Assembly: GCA_000701725.1 (NCBI GenBank)
Contig: JNJQ01000010.1
Coordinates: forward strand, 17,482-81,481
Length of the DNA stretch: 64,000 bases
Direction of reading: 5' to 3'
From: Erysipelotrichaceae bacterium NK3D112
GTDB lineage: Bacteria; Bacillota_I; Bacilli_A; Erysipelotrichales; Erysipelotrichaceae
The translations under genes and the position numbers were made by a program. Every line of letters begins with the position of its first letter. Position 1 is the stretch's first letter. The notes under the pieces are model-generated. The model ran no database searches. It worked only from the letters and a program-made list of their open reading frames with translations, and was not told the origin of the DNA. Shown here in pieces: positions 7,399 to 15,068 of the stretch.

Positions 7399-8880
7399 TC
7401 AATATCCCGGCACCGCATCCGACGTCAGATTCGTCTGTTCCCTGGACTCATCAATGAGCTGTCCGAGAATGTCGAGGAACTTGTCGACTTCCTCTTCGGT
7501 GTTGTAAATACCGAAGCTGACACGGATCATACCCGGTGTCTTCATGTCGATGCAGTTTTCAAATGTCTTTGCCTCCTCTTCGGAGATACCCATCAGACGC
7601 CATACATAAGGATGTGCGCAGAAGGCGCCGCGTCTTGTGGCAACACCCTTATCAGCCAGGTTGAGGGCAATGATATAGGAGTTGATATCAGTGAAGTTGA
7701 AGGAGACAACACCCACTCTGTCATCGAGGTTTTCATAATCGCCGTAAATAATGACATTGTCGAATTTCTTCAGGCCTTCGATCAATTTGGTATTGAGCTT
7801 CTTTTCATGTTCGGCAATCGCATCAAAGCCGATCTGTTCCAGCACATCCATGGCCTTTGACATACCGACCACACCCGCGTAGTTGGGAGAGCCCGCCTCA
7901 TAGGACTCAGGTGAGAATTTATAGGAAACAGAACTGTCGGTAACGATTCTGACAATACCGCCGCCATAGAATTCCGGCATATGCTTGTCAAGAATATCCC
8001 ACGGTCCGATCACGGCGCCGCCGCCGTACGGAGAATACATCTTATGCGCGGAGAAGACGAAGAAGTCAATGTCCTCCTCCGGTGTTTCACCCTTCATGGA
8101 GAACTGTCTGTGTGCGACAATCTGCGCACCGTCGACAATGATCATCGCGCCATGCGCATGAGCCATCTTTGCGACTCTGTGCACATCGGTGATATGGCCG
8201 GTGACGTTGGATGCAGCTGTCACACAGACATATTTGACCTTGCCTTCATTTTCTGTCAGAAGTCTTTCGATATCATCATAGATGACACGTCCCTGTTCAT
8301 CGACCTCGGCATAGATCACATTGCAGCGCTCACGCCAGGGCAGATCGTTGGCATGGTGTTCCATGCGGGTTGCCAGAACCAGATCGTCCTCGCTCTCAAC
8401 CAGCGCGCTTGCCAGTTTGTTGAGACCGTCGGTTGTGGAGTTGACATAGAAACATGTGTTGATATCCGGATCCGCATTGACAAACTTCATGACCCGCTGA
8501 CGTGTTTCCATATAAATATCGGTGGAATGATTGGATTTGGCGGAAAAGCCGCGTCCGATCGATCCGTACATTTTCATCTCCTGCTCAACCGCATCCGCAA
8601 CCGGCTGCATCGGCGGTGTTGTGGCCGCATTGTCAAAGTTGATTAACGGCGCGCTTGTGCCGTCAGCCAGTTCCACCGGCTCATTGACGCCGACCACATA
8701 ATCGCGGATATTGTCAATTGTATAAACGGTTTCCTCTTCCGGCGTTTCCGGTGTTTCGCTTGATTCCGGTTCGGGTGTCGGCTCTGTGCCGCCTGAAGGC
8801 TGTGAACAGCCGATGCTCATGGTGCAGCAAAGAGCCAGAACGGGCAATGCACGCAGAAATTTTATTGATGCTTTGTTCAT
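7399..8880 (-). CDS. Exported lipoprotein with a complete cysteine desulfurase-like PLP domain
   Basis: A 493-residue class V aminotransferase-fold protein with a lipoprotein signal. Residues 1-24 are a signal peptide ending in lipobox SIGC (Cys25), followed by an acidic Pro/Glu/Thr tether to about residue 50. The catalytic domain opens with FDNAATTP. It keeps the PLP-ring aspartate in VDGAQ (Asp250), the Schiff-base lysine in SAHKMY (Lys280), and the persulfide cysteine of SufS-type enzymes in RRGAFCAHP (Cys421). By family it should release sulfur from cysteine or selenocysteine, but the signal puts it outside the membrane. GGAGGG precedes the ATG. It stands alone behind the hydrogenase gene. 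The true substrate and the external source of PLP are unknown. Confidence 0.9.
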   Translation of the reverse strand: MNKASIKFLRALPVLALCCTMSIGCSQPSGGTEPTPEPESSETPETPEEETVYTIDNIRDYVVGVNEPVELADGTSAPLINFDNAATTPPMQPVADAVEQEMKMYGSIGRGFSAKSNHSTDIYMETRQRVMKFVNADPDINTCFYVNSTTDGLNKLASALVESEDDLVLATRMEHHANDLPWRERCNVIYAEVDEQGRVIYDDIERLLTENEGKVKYVCVTAASNVTGHITDVHRVAKMAHAHGAMIIVDGAQIVAHRQFSMKGETPEEDIDFFVFSAHKMYSPYGGGAVIGPWDILDKHMPEFYGGGIVRIVTDSSVSYKFSPESYEAGSPNYAGVVGMSKAMDVLEQIGFDAIAEHEKKLNTKLIEGLKKFDNVIIYGDYENLDDRVGVVSFNFTDINSYIIALNLADKGVATRRGAFCAHPYVWRLMGISEEEAKTFENCIDMKTPGMIRVSFGIYNTEEEVDKFLDILGQLIDESREQTNLTSDAVPGY

Positions 8881-9055
8881 TAAAAATCCCTCCTTTTCGT
8901 TTTATGACAGCGGCGCACGGAAAAACATCCGCCGCTGATTTCCTTATGGTGATACGTTCTTCCGCTTTTTACGCGTCGTTTTCTCCTGAACTCATTGTAT
9001 CTTAGTTCAGTTAAGAATATCCATCGTTGAGATATTAATTTATCTTGTTGTCTCA

Positions 9056-9090
9056 CGAAAAAAGCATATCCGCTTCTGACAGATATGCTT
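9056..9090 (-). terminator. Terminator of the hydrogenase gene
   Basis: AAGCATATC (9062-9070) and GATATGCTT (9082-9090) form a perfect 9-base stem, with a T run on the minus strand at about 9058-9063. Confidence 0.9.
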
Positions 9091-9099
9091 AATGAGAGC

Positions 9100-10584
9100 C
9101 TACTTTCCCTTCGGATGCATTTCTCCTCTGACCATGGAGAAGGCGTCCATCGGATAGTTTTCAAGGTTTTCAAGAATACCGCGCTTGTCCGCATTGCCGA
9201 GGAGCTTGACTCTTGCACGCTTGACTTCCGCTTCCGCCGCATGCTTGGACGGTCCGCCGACACATCCGCCTTCGCAGATCATCGCTTCGATGAAGTCCTC
9301 AGGCAGTCTGCCCATGGACAGCAGCTTGACGCCGACCACACAGTCTTTTCCGCCGGTACACTTGCGCAGCTTGACATTGGCTGTATCCTGACCGCGTTCC
9401 TTCATGCATTCAAGAACCGCCGCTGCAACACCGCCGCTGCTGGAGAAGCCCTTTCCGTATACGGAGGCTTCTTGATAATTCTCTTCAACCGGTTCAAGTT
9501 CGATATCCTTCGACTTGAGCAGGGATGTCATCTCACCGAATGTCAGAACATAGTCCGCATTGCCTTCAATGCCCATTTCCTGGGATTCGCTCTTTTTCGC
9601 GATGCACGGGCCGATGAATACGGTCACGCAGTCCGGATGCTGGGACTTGAGGAATCTTGAGATGGCGCACATCGGGGAAACGATGGAGGACATATTCTTT
9701 TCGAAGACATCGGGATAATGTTTCATGAGAAGGTTGATAAATGCCGGGCAGCATGATGTTGTCATCTTGCGGCCTTCCTCAAGCGCTTCCGCCCATTCAG
9801 CCGATTCATAAGCTGCAGTCATATCGCCGCCAAGACCGACTTCAACCATGTCCTTGAATCCGACCTTTTTCAGTGCGGCGCGGATGGAAGCCATGGAGAT
9901 GTTTTCGCCATACTGGCCTTCAATGGCCGGTGCGCACATCGCATAGACTTCTTTTCCGGCTTTGATCGCGCGGATGACATCCAGAACATGAACCTTGGAA
10001 CCGATCGCTCCGAACGGACAGGAGTGAATGCACTGTCCGCAGCGGATGCACTTTTCCTCATCGATGACACAGATGCCGTATTCATCATAGGAAATCGCAT
10101 CAACCGGGCACGGTCTCTTGCACGGACGGATCAGGTGGGCAATGGCGCCATACGGGCAGGCGTTGGCACACATGCCGCATTCCTTACATTTGTTCGGATC
10201 AATCTTTGCTCTGTTGTCGCCCATCGTAATCGCCCCGAAACGGCATGAATTCATACATGCCTTGCCAAGGCACAGACGGCAGTTGTCAGTGACGGTGTAA
10301 GAGGAAAGAGGGCATTCCTCACAGGCCGGCTCAATGACCTGGATGATATTGTTCGGGTGTTTGACAGGAGATGCATCCATATTGGAACCAAGACGCATTC
10401 TCCATCTGAGAATCTCCCTTTCCTTATAGACGCAGCATCTCCACGTCGCATGAGGACCGGGTGAAATTTCGTAAGCCAGCGCTTCCTTGTTTTCGTCGGT
10501 CAGCTCGTCCTTCCATTCCAGACGGGCCAGACCTTCCACAACGCGGTGTTTCAGCGCAACAGCGCCTTCATCATTTCTGATCAT
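9100..10584 (-). CDS. Monomeric [FeFe] hydrogenase, group B-like
   Basis: A 494-residue iron hydrogenase. Four cysteine clusters in residues 88-190 (including CKECGMCANACP and CIRCGQCIHSCP) give ferredoxin-type 4Fe-4S centres. The H-cluster domain has the three signature regions: TSCCP at 276-280, GPCIAKK at 325-331, and CEGGC at 437-441. The altered third motif and length fit the stand-alone group B hydrogenases rather than the classic group A enzyme. It would interconvert protons and hydrogen with ferredoxin in the cytoplasm; the direction and exact partner are inferred. No maturases (HydE, HydF, HydG) are in the window. Confidence 0.88.
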   Translation of the reverse strand: MIRNDEGAVALKHRVVEGLARLEWKDELTDENKEALAYEISPGPHATWRCCVYKEREILRWRMRLGSNMDASPVKHPNNIIQVIEPACEECPLSSYTVTDNCRLCLGKACMNSCRFGAITMGDNRAKIDPNKCKECGMCANACPYGAIAHLIRPCKRPCPVDAISYDEYGICVIDEEKCIRCGQCIHSCPFGAIGSKVHVLDVIRAIKAGKEVYAMCAPAIEGQYGENISMASIRAALKKVGFKDMVEVGLGGDMTAAYESAEWAEALEEGRKMTTSCCPAFINLLMKHYPDVFEKNMSSIVSPMCAISRFLKSQHPDCVTVFIGPCIAKKSESQEMGIEGNADYVLTFGEMTSLLKSKDIELEPVEENYQEASVYGKGFSSSGGVAAAVLECMKERGQDTANVKLRKCTGGKDCVVGVKLLSMGRLPEDFIEAMICEGGCVGGPSKHAAEAEVKRARVKLLGNADKRGILENLENYPMDAFSMVRGEMHPKGK

Positions 10585-10741
10585 ATTATCTCCTTCGTTT
10601 ATTTTTTACATACTTCATGGATATTATACTGTTTCAAGTATTCCGATGGTATGGATATTTTCAACTTGGGCATATACATAATCCATTCTGGTCTCCTTAT
10701 AAATGAACCGTTTTCTCAATCAGTCCGGGTTTTCTCAGAAC

Positions 10742-10767
10742 TAAAAAAGGGAAGCGTTCAGCCTCCC
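10742..10767 (-). terminator. Terminator of the sulfatase operon
   Basis: GGGAAGC (10749-10755) and GCCTCCC (10761-10767) pair as a 7-base stem; the minus strand then has six Ts. Confidence 0.85.
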
Positions 10768-10777
10768 TGATTCTATA

Positions 10778-12241
10778 TTATGAAAGTTTCAGACGTTCAA
10801 ATTCTTCTTCTGGCGCACCCACCTGCTGAAGAGCCGCCTTCATTTTTTCGTCAAACGGTGTGCAGTCGGTTTCTTTGATAAGATTGTTTTCCTGATTTGG
10901 ATCATTATTCAGATCAAACAGCTGATTGCCCATTTTGTCAGCGAGCATATAGATCATCGCCGGCATCTTCATGACCGGCAGGCCGTTTGAGAAACGTCCC
11001 GGATTGGCAATCTCAACACTGCGCATCTGGACTTCGGAGAAATAGCCGCGGATGTTGGTGGGCATCATTGTGTATTCATAGACCTTCTGATCCTCATCAC
11101 CCGTTTTCATATACACATACCGGCCGTCTGTCCAGCAGGTGAAACTGCCGTGAATACCGAACAGGACATGATCTTTGGGCTGCTCTCTGCCTTCGAGAAC
11201 CGCCTTGATTGATCTGCCGTCTGTTTCACCTAGCGCCGAAGGATCAAATCCATAAAGTTCCATCAGCGTCGGGGCAAGATCGACGGTTGAGCACAGATGA
11301 TCGCACTCTCCTCCTTCTGCCAGTCCCGGCACATGGAGGAAGAACGGCAGATGAACCAGTTCATCATAGCAGGGCGGGAAATTCTTGCCGAGGTATTCAT
11401 GTTCGCCAAGCAGGAAGCCATGGTCTGTGTTGACAATCAGAGCGGTATCCTTCCACATGTCATTCTCATCCATGAAATCAAGAATCTTGCCCAGGCTTTC
11501 GTCGCACATGCTGATCAGAGCGGCGTATTCCTTATGGCAGTATTCCATGTCATCCTTGTATTCCTGCGGCAATGAGCCGTAGCGCGGCCAGAAGAGTGTC
11601 TCATCTTCCGGAAGGCCGTACATCTTTCTGAATTTTTCCGGCACATAGAACGGCTCATGCGGATCAAACGCCTCAATCTGCACAAACCAGTTATCCAGAT
11701 CCCGGTGCTCACCCAGGAAGTTCAGTCCTGCCTCAAAAGTTCTGACACTGGACATTTCCGCCTGTGTCTGCTGTCTGGTCCGGTTGCGGTAATGCTGAAC
11801 AACCGAAATGCCCTGCTTGTTGAGCGGATGGGTATGCTCAGGCATGTCAGCGGGCACATCCCTTGCCACATAACGGTCGCCTTCCTGTCCGCGGAAACCT
11901 TCCCATGAGGAGTAGCGGTTATGATATGTCGCGCCGCCATCCTCCCAATAGTGGGAGTGGTCCGTGATCAGATGGGTATAGATTCCGTTTTTGGCAAGGA
12001 TCTCATACACGGATCTGTCAAACGGTTCCAGCGGTCCCCAGCCGCGGTGAAGGAAGTTATACTTTCCGGTATGAAGTTCTCTTCTTGCCGGCATGCAGGG
12101 AAGCGAGCCCGAGTAGAACTGATTAAACGTTGTGCAGTGTTCTCTCAGACGGTCGAAATTCGGTGTGCTGACCCAGTCATTTCCATAGTTTGAAAGATAT
12201 TTGCGAGTCAGTGTATCAAACATAACCATGATTGTTCTCAT
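10778..12241 (-). CDS. Sulfatase of the alkaline phosphatase superfamily, Cys type
   Basis: A 487-residue sulfatase. The CMPAR motif (Cys49) is the C-x-P-x-R site converted to formylglycine in Cys-type sulfatases. NTDHG at 271-275 supplies metal ligands, and FDTLTRKYL near the start replaces the usual DDLR region. There is no signal peptide, so it should desulfate imported sugars in the cytoplasm. It is the last gene of the PTS IIC operon; its ATG overlaps the stop of the preceding gene (ATGA). The maturase that makes formylglycine must be encoded elsewhere. The sugar is unknown; sulfated mucin or glycosaminoglycan units are plausible. Confidence 0.9.
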   Translation of the reverse strand: MRTIMVMFDTLTRKYLSNYGNDWVSTPNFDRLREHCTTFNQFYSGSLPCMPARRELHTGKYNFLHRGWGPLEPFDRSVYEILAKNGIYTHLITDHSHYWEDGGATYHNRYSSWEGFRGQEGDRYVARDVPADMPEHTHPLNKQGISVVQHYRNRTRQQTQAEMSSVRTFEAGLNFLGEHRDLDNWFVQIEAFDPHEPFYVPEKFRKMYGLPEDETLFWPRYGSLPQEYKDDMEYCHKEYAALISMCDESLGKILDFMDENDMWKDTALIVNTDHGFLLGEHEYLGKNFPPCYDELVHLPFFLHVPGLAEGGECDHLCSTVDLAPTLMELYGFDPSALGETDGRSIKAVLEGREQPKDHVLFGIHGSFTCWTDGRYVYMKTGDEDQKVYEYTMMPTNIRGYFSEVQMRSVEIANPGRFSNGLPVMKMPAMIYMLADKMGNQLFDLNNDPNQENNLIKETDCTPFDEKMKAALQQVGAPEEEFERLKLS

Positions 12242-12693
12242 GCTTTTTTTCTCCTTCCCTTGGAAGCGTCGTACAGCTGCATGGTGACAGATCTTTCCGT
12301 CACAGGCGCATACAGTCTGATTGTTTCAGTTTTTGTTTCAACGTACAATGTCATGATTTTTGCGGAAACGCTGCGGATGTCTTTGAGCTCGATCAGTTTC
12401 AGACCGAGCAGTGCTTTATGATCGCCTGCGATCATCAGTCTCACATTCAGGAACCATACCATTGCGATGGTGATGGCAACCAGGCATGCGGTGAACACAT
12501 AGACCGAGCTGTCAATCGCCGCAAACAGCGACACCAGCGTCAGTCCGACTGTTCCGGAGATATTCAGCATGGAAAGCCAGTCGAATCTCAGCTTCACGCC
12601 TGTATCCTCATGATACAGTCTGAGAACGTTTTTCACCATAAGCACCCAGCTCACAACCAATAAGATTTTAAGACCGATGATCAGCAGGTTCAT
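12238..12693 (-). CDS. Small integral membrane protein of the PTS-sulfatase operon
   Basis: A 151-residue protein with about three membrane segments in residues 1-90 (NLLIIGLKILLVVSWVLM, then two adjacent hydrophobic stretches) and a soluble C-terminal half with a PH-like strand pattern. AAAGGAAG precedes the ATG. It sits 20 bases after the PTS IIC stop and overlaps the sulfatase start by 4 bases, so the three are probably co-translated. I do not recognise the family. Its place suggests a helper in uptake or handling of the sulfated sugar. Confidence 0.75.
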   Translation of the reverse strand: MNLLIIGLKILLVVSWVLMVKNVLRLYHEDTGVKLRFDWLSMLNISGTVGLTLVSLFAAIDSSVYVFTACLVAITIAMVWFLNVRLMIAGDHKALLGLKLIELKDIRSVSAKIMTLYVETKTETIRLYAPVTERSVTMQLYDASKGRRKKA

Positions 12694-12713
12694 AGTTTTC
12701 TTCCTTTATTCTA

Positions 12714-13991
12714 TCAGTTTGCGGAAGCGTCTGCCTGTTCCTGGGCAAGAAGCTTTCTGTCGTACTTTCTGATTGCCGGAATCATGATCAGCACACACAA
12801 TACCGCGTTGACAAGGTAAACGAGGATTGCGCGGAAGTCCATTGTCTGTAAGAAGACCTTGATGATTGCCGGAACGGTGAACGGTACATCAACATACGGA
12901 ATGTTCATGAGTCCCCACTTGCAGGCAAGGAACGGAATCGCACCGTTGAGTGCGAAGACGATCAGGTAAGGAACGAAGATGTCGAAGTTCAGGATCAGCG
13001 GCAGACCGAATGTGGTCGGCTCACCGATATTGAACAGCGCCGGTGCCAGGGAAACCTTGGAAACCGCCTTGAGCTGCTCGGACTTGGCGACAAGAATGAC
13101 CGCGATGACAATGAAGAGAATACCCTGTGTTGTCCAGTTCTGGAATGCGGTGTTGAAGATGAAGGTCGGCTTGCCGCCGGCTGCGACTGCTTCAGCGTTG
13201 GCAACGAAGTTCTGAGCCAGAACAACATTGACGACCGCACCGGCGATGTTGTTGCCGTGCAGACCGAAGAACCAGAGAATACGGACGAGAATGCAGTAGA
13301 TCAGAACAGCGGTCAGGGAATCGGTTGCGCTGAACAGCGGAGCAAACAGACTGTTGACGAATGCGCCGAGAGTTGTATTGAAATGAGCGAAAATCAGCTT
13401 GACTGCGAAGACAACTGCGACAGTGCCGACGGAGGAGAACATTTCTTCCAGCTGATTGGAGATGAACGGAGGAACGGAATCAGGCATCCTGATTTTGATA
13501 CCGTGCTTCTTGAACCAGATATTCAGCTCAGGTACGCAATAGCCGATGATCAGAGCAGCCATCATACCCTTGGCTCCCCAGAAACCGATGTCAAGGCCAC
13601 CGCCTTCGAGGAATGCGCACTGCATGCAGATATAAGAGAATACTGCGAGGACCATGTTGTTGACGATCGGTGCATTATCATGTTTGCACACAGCGTGAAC
13701 CATACCGATTACGATATAGAAACCTGCTGCGTTGAGACCGATCTGATAGCCCATGTTGAGCCATGCCTGGTTGGCAGCTGCGAAAGCTCTCCAGGCGTCA
13801 ACGATACCGCCGGAAGCGGTTGCGGGGAACGGAGGGATCATCAGCAGCATGAAGATGGAACCGATCATGGTTGCGTTCATACATGCGACGACACCTTCCT
13901 GCATGCACTTGACAAATTTGAAGTTGGTAAATGCGGAGATGGCCGGCATCAGTTTTTCCTGTACCCAGTTGTTTATGGATTCGCTTTTCAT
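12714..13991 (-). CDS. PTS sugar transporter subunit IIC, lactose/cellobiose type
   Basis: A 425-residue membrane permease of the cellobiose/diacetylchitobiose IIC family, with about ten membrane segments and the family's GEPTTFGLPLILN motif near residue 335. I place the start at ATG 13991, preceded by GAAAGGGG, rather than at the 33-codon upstream extension, which overlaps the promoter. No IIA or IIB gene is adjacent, so those subunits must come from elsewhere. The operon continues with a membrane protein and a sulfatase, implying transport of a sulfated glycoside or amino sugar. GTTC/GAAC palindromes upstream and the divergent RpiR gene suggest repression. Confidence 0.92.
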   Translation of the reverse strand: MKSESINNWVQEKLMPAISAFTNFKFVKCMQEGVVACMNATMIGSIFMLLMIPPFPATASGGIVDAWRAFAAANQAWLNMGYQIGLNAAGFYIVIGMVHAVCKHDNAPIVNNMVLAVFSYICMQCAFLEGGGLDIGFWGAKGMMAALIIGYCVPELNIWFKKHGIKIRMPDSVPPFISNQLEEMFSSVGTVAVVFAVKLIFAHFNTTLGAFVNSLFAPLFSATDSLTAVLIYCILVRILWFFGLHGNNIAGAVVNVVLAQNFVANAEAVAAGGKPTFIFNTAFQNWTTQGILFIVIAVILVAKSEQLKAVSKVSLAPALFNIGEPTTFGLPLILNFDIFVPYLIVFALNGAIPFLACKWGLMNIPYVDVPFTVPAIIKVFLQTMDFRAILVYLVNAVLCVLIMIPAIRKYDRKLLAQEQADASAN

Positions 13992-14091
13992 TGAATACCC
14001 CTTTCCTATCTTTCGTGAGAATTCATCCACAACTGCAGTATAATACACCGTGTTCGGTTTTGCAACACTAAAGCAGAAGAAAGTGATCATT

Positions 14092-14148
14092 TTTGAACAA
14101 TTTAGCGAATTCAGAACATTTTATGTGTTCAATTTTGAACATTTGTTC
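14092..14148. promoter_or_regulatory. Clustered GAAC/GTTC operator sites between PTS IIC and rpiR
   Basis: The intergenic DNA holds repeated GAACA elements: TTTTGAACAA at 14091-14100, CAGAACATT at about 14112-14120, the palindrome TGTTCA-ATTT-TGAACA at 14126-14141, and an overlapping GAACA-TT-TGTTC at 14137-14148. They fit an RpiR-type operator array controlling both divergent units; the assignment is by position. Confidence 0.6.
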
Positions 14149-14208
14149 TGTTTTTGATCTTTTTTTACAGATTTGATTTATGATTAATACATCAAACAGG
14201 TGAATCAT

Positions 14209-14964
14209 ATGTCAATTCTTGAAAACATCCGGGCATTGCTGCCTGACTTTTCCAAAAATGAGCGCAGACTCGCAGACCATGTTCTGAACTACCCTCTTGA
14301 TCTGCAGAGATACAATGCAATGAACATCGCCGAAACATGCAATGTGTCGCGCAGCGCGGTGATCCGCTTCTGCCAGAAACTCGGTTTTACCGGATACGCA
14401 GATTTTCAAAGGGCAGTCCTGAGCGAACTGGAAAATGCGCCGCCTCAGACCATATCAGGCGGCAGCTGCGCGCTGGATATTTACAGATCATGTCTGATGG
14501 AGCTGCAGGAGAAAGCGGACATGAACACAATCGCCGCAGTCAGCGATCTCATCGTTCATTCAAAGCGCGTTCTCTGTTATGGCATTGACCATTCCGGCTA
14601 CTCTGCCCGGCAGATGGCTTTCCGGCTCTTACGCAGCCGGATTGATGCGAGCTTTGTCGGTATATCAAGCGAATTCACTCCCTTTTCCAATGTCTTCGGT
14701 CCCGGCGACACGGTCATCGTCTTCTCCATTTCAGGACAGAAAACACTGGCGGAAGATCTGGAGCGCTTCCGTTCGCGGCGAGTCGGTGTGATCCTGTTCA
14801 CAATGAACACCAACGCTTCCATCAAATCACTGGCTGATCATGTGATTCTATTGCCCAGCGCCGCCCATTCCAACAGCCCGCACCTGCTTGATGATATGAT
14901 CTGTTTCCTGTATGGCATTGAGCTTGTTATTGAAGGCATTCACAAAAAACTGAAATCCGACTGA
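14209..14964 (+). CDS. MurR/RpiR family transcriptional regulator
   Basis: A 251-residue regulator. Residues 1-75 form the RpiR HTH (LPDFSKNERRLADHVL, then CNVSRSAVIRFCQKLGFTGY). A SIS sugar-phosphate binding domain follows, with GIDHSGYSARQMAFRL and VIVFSISGQ. Such proteins sense phosphosugars. It is divergent from the PTS-sulfatase operon and almost certainly controls it. I prefer ATG 14209 with AGGTG at 14198-14202 over the in-frame GTG at 14200, which overlaps that ribosome site. Confidence 0.92.
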   Translation: MSILENIRALLPDFSKNERRLADHVLNYPLDLQRYNAMNIAETCNVSRSAVIRFCQKLGFTGYADFQRAVLSELENAPPQTISGGSCALDIYRSCLMELQEKADMNTIAAVSDLIVHSKRVLCYGIDHSGYSARQMAFRLLRSRIDASFVGISSEFTPFSNVFGPGDTVIVFSISGQKTLAEDLERFRSRRVGVILFTMNTNASIKSLADHVILLPSAAHSNSPHLLDDMICFLYGIELVIEGIHKKLKSD

Positions 14965-14984
14965 ATCTGACTGAACATATCGAA

Positions 14985-15036
14985 CGAAAAAAGATGGCAT
15001 GTCCGTTTAGTTATTGCGGGCTGTGCCATCTTTTCA
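14985..15036. terminator. Bidirectional terminator
   Basis: AAAAGATGGCA (14989-14999) pairs perfectly with TGCCATCTTTT (15024-15034); A and T tracts on both sides serve rpiR and the convergent oxidoreductase gene. Confidence 0.85.
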
Positions 15037-15068
15037 TGTTCTTTGAGAATCAGATGATTCTTACGGTC

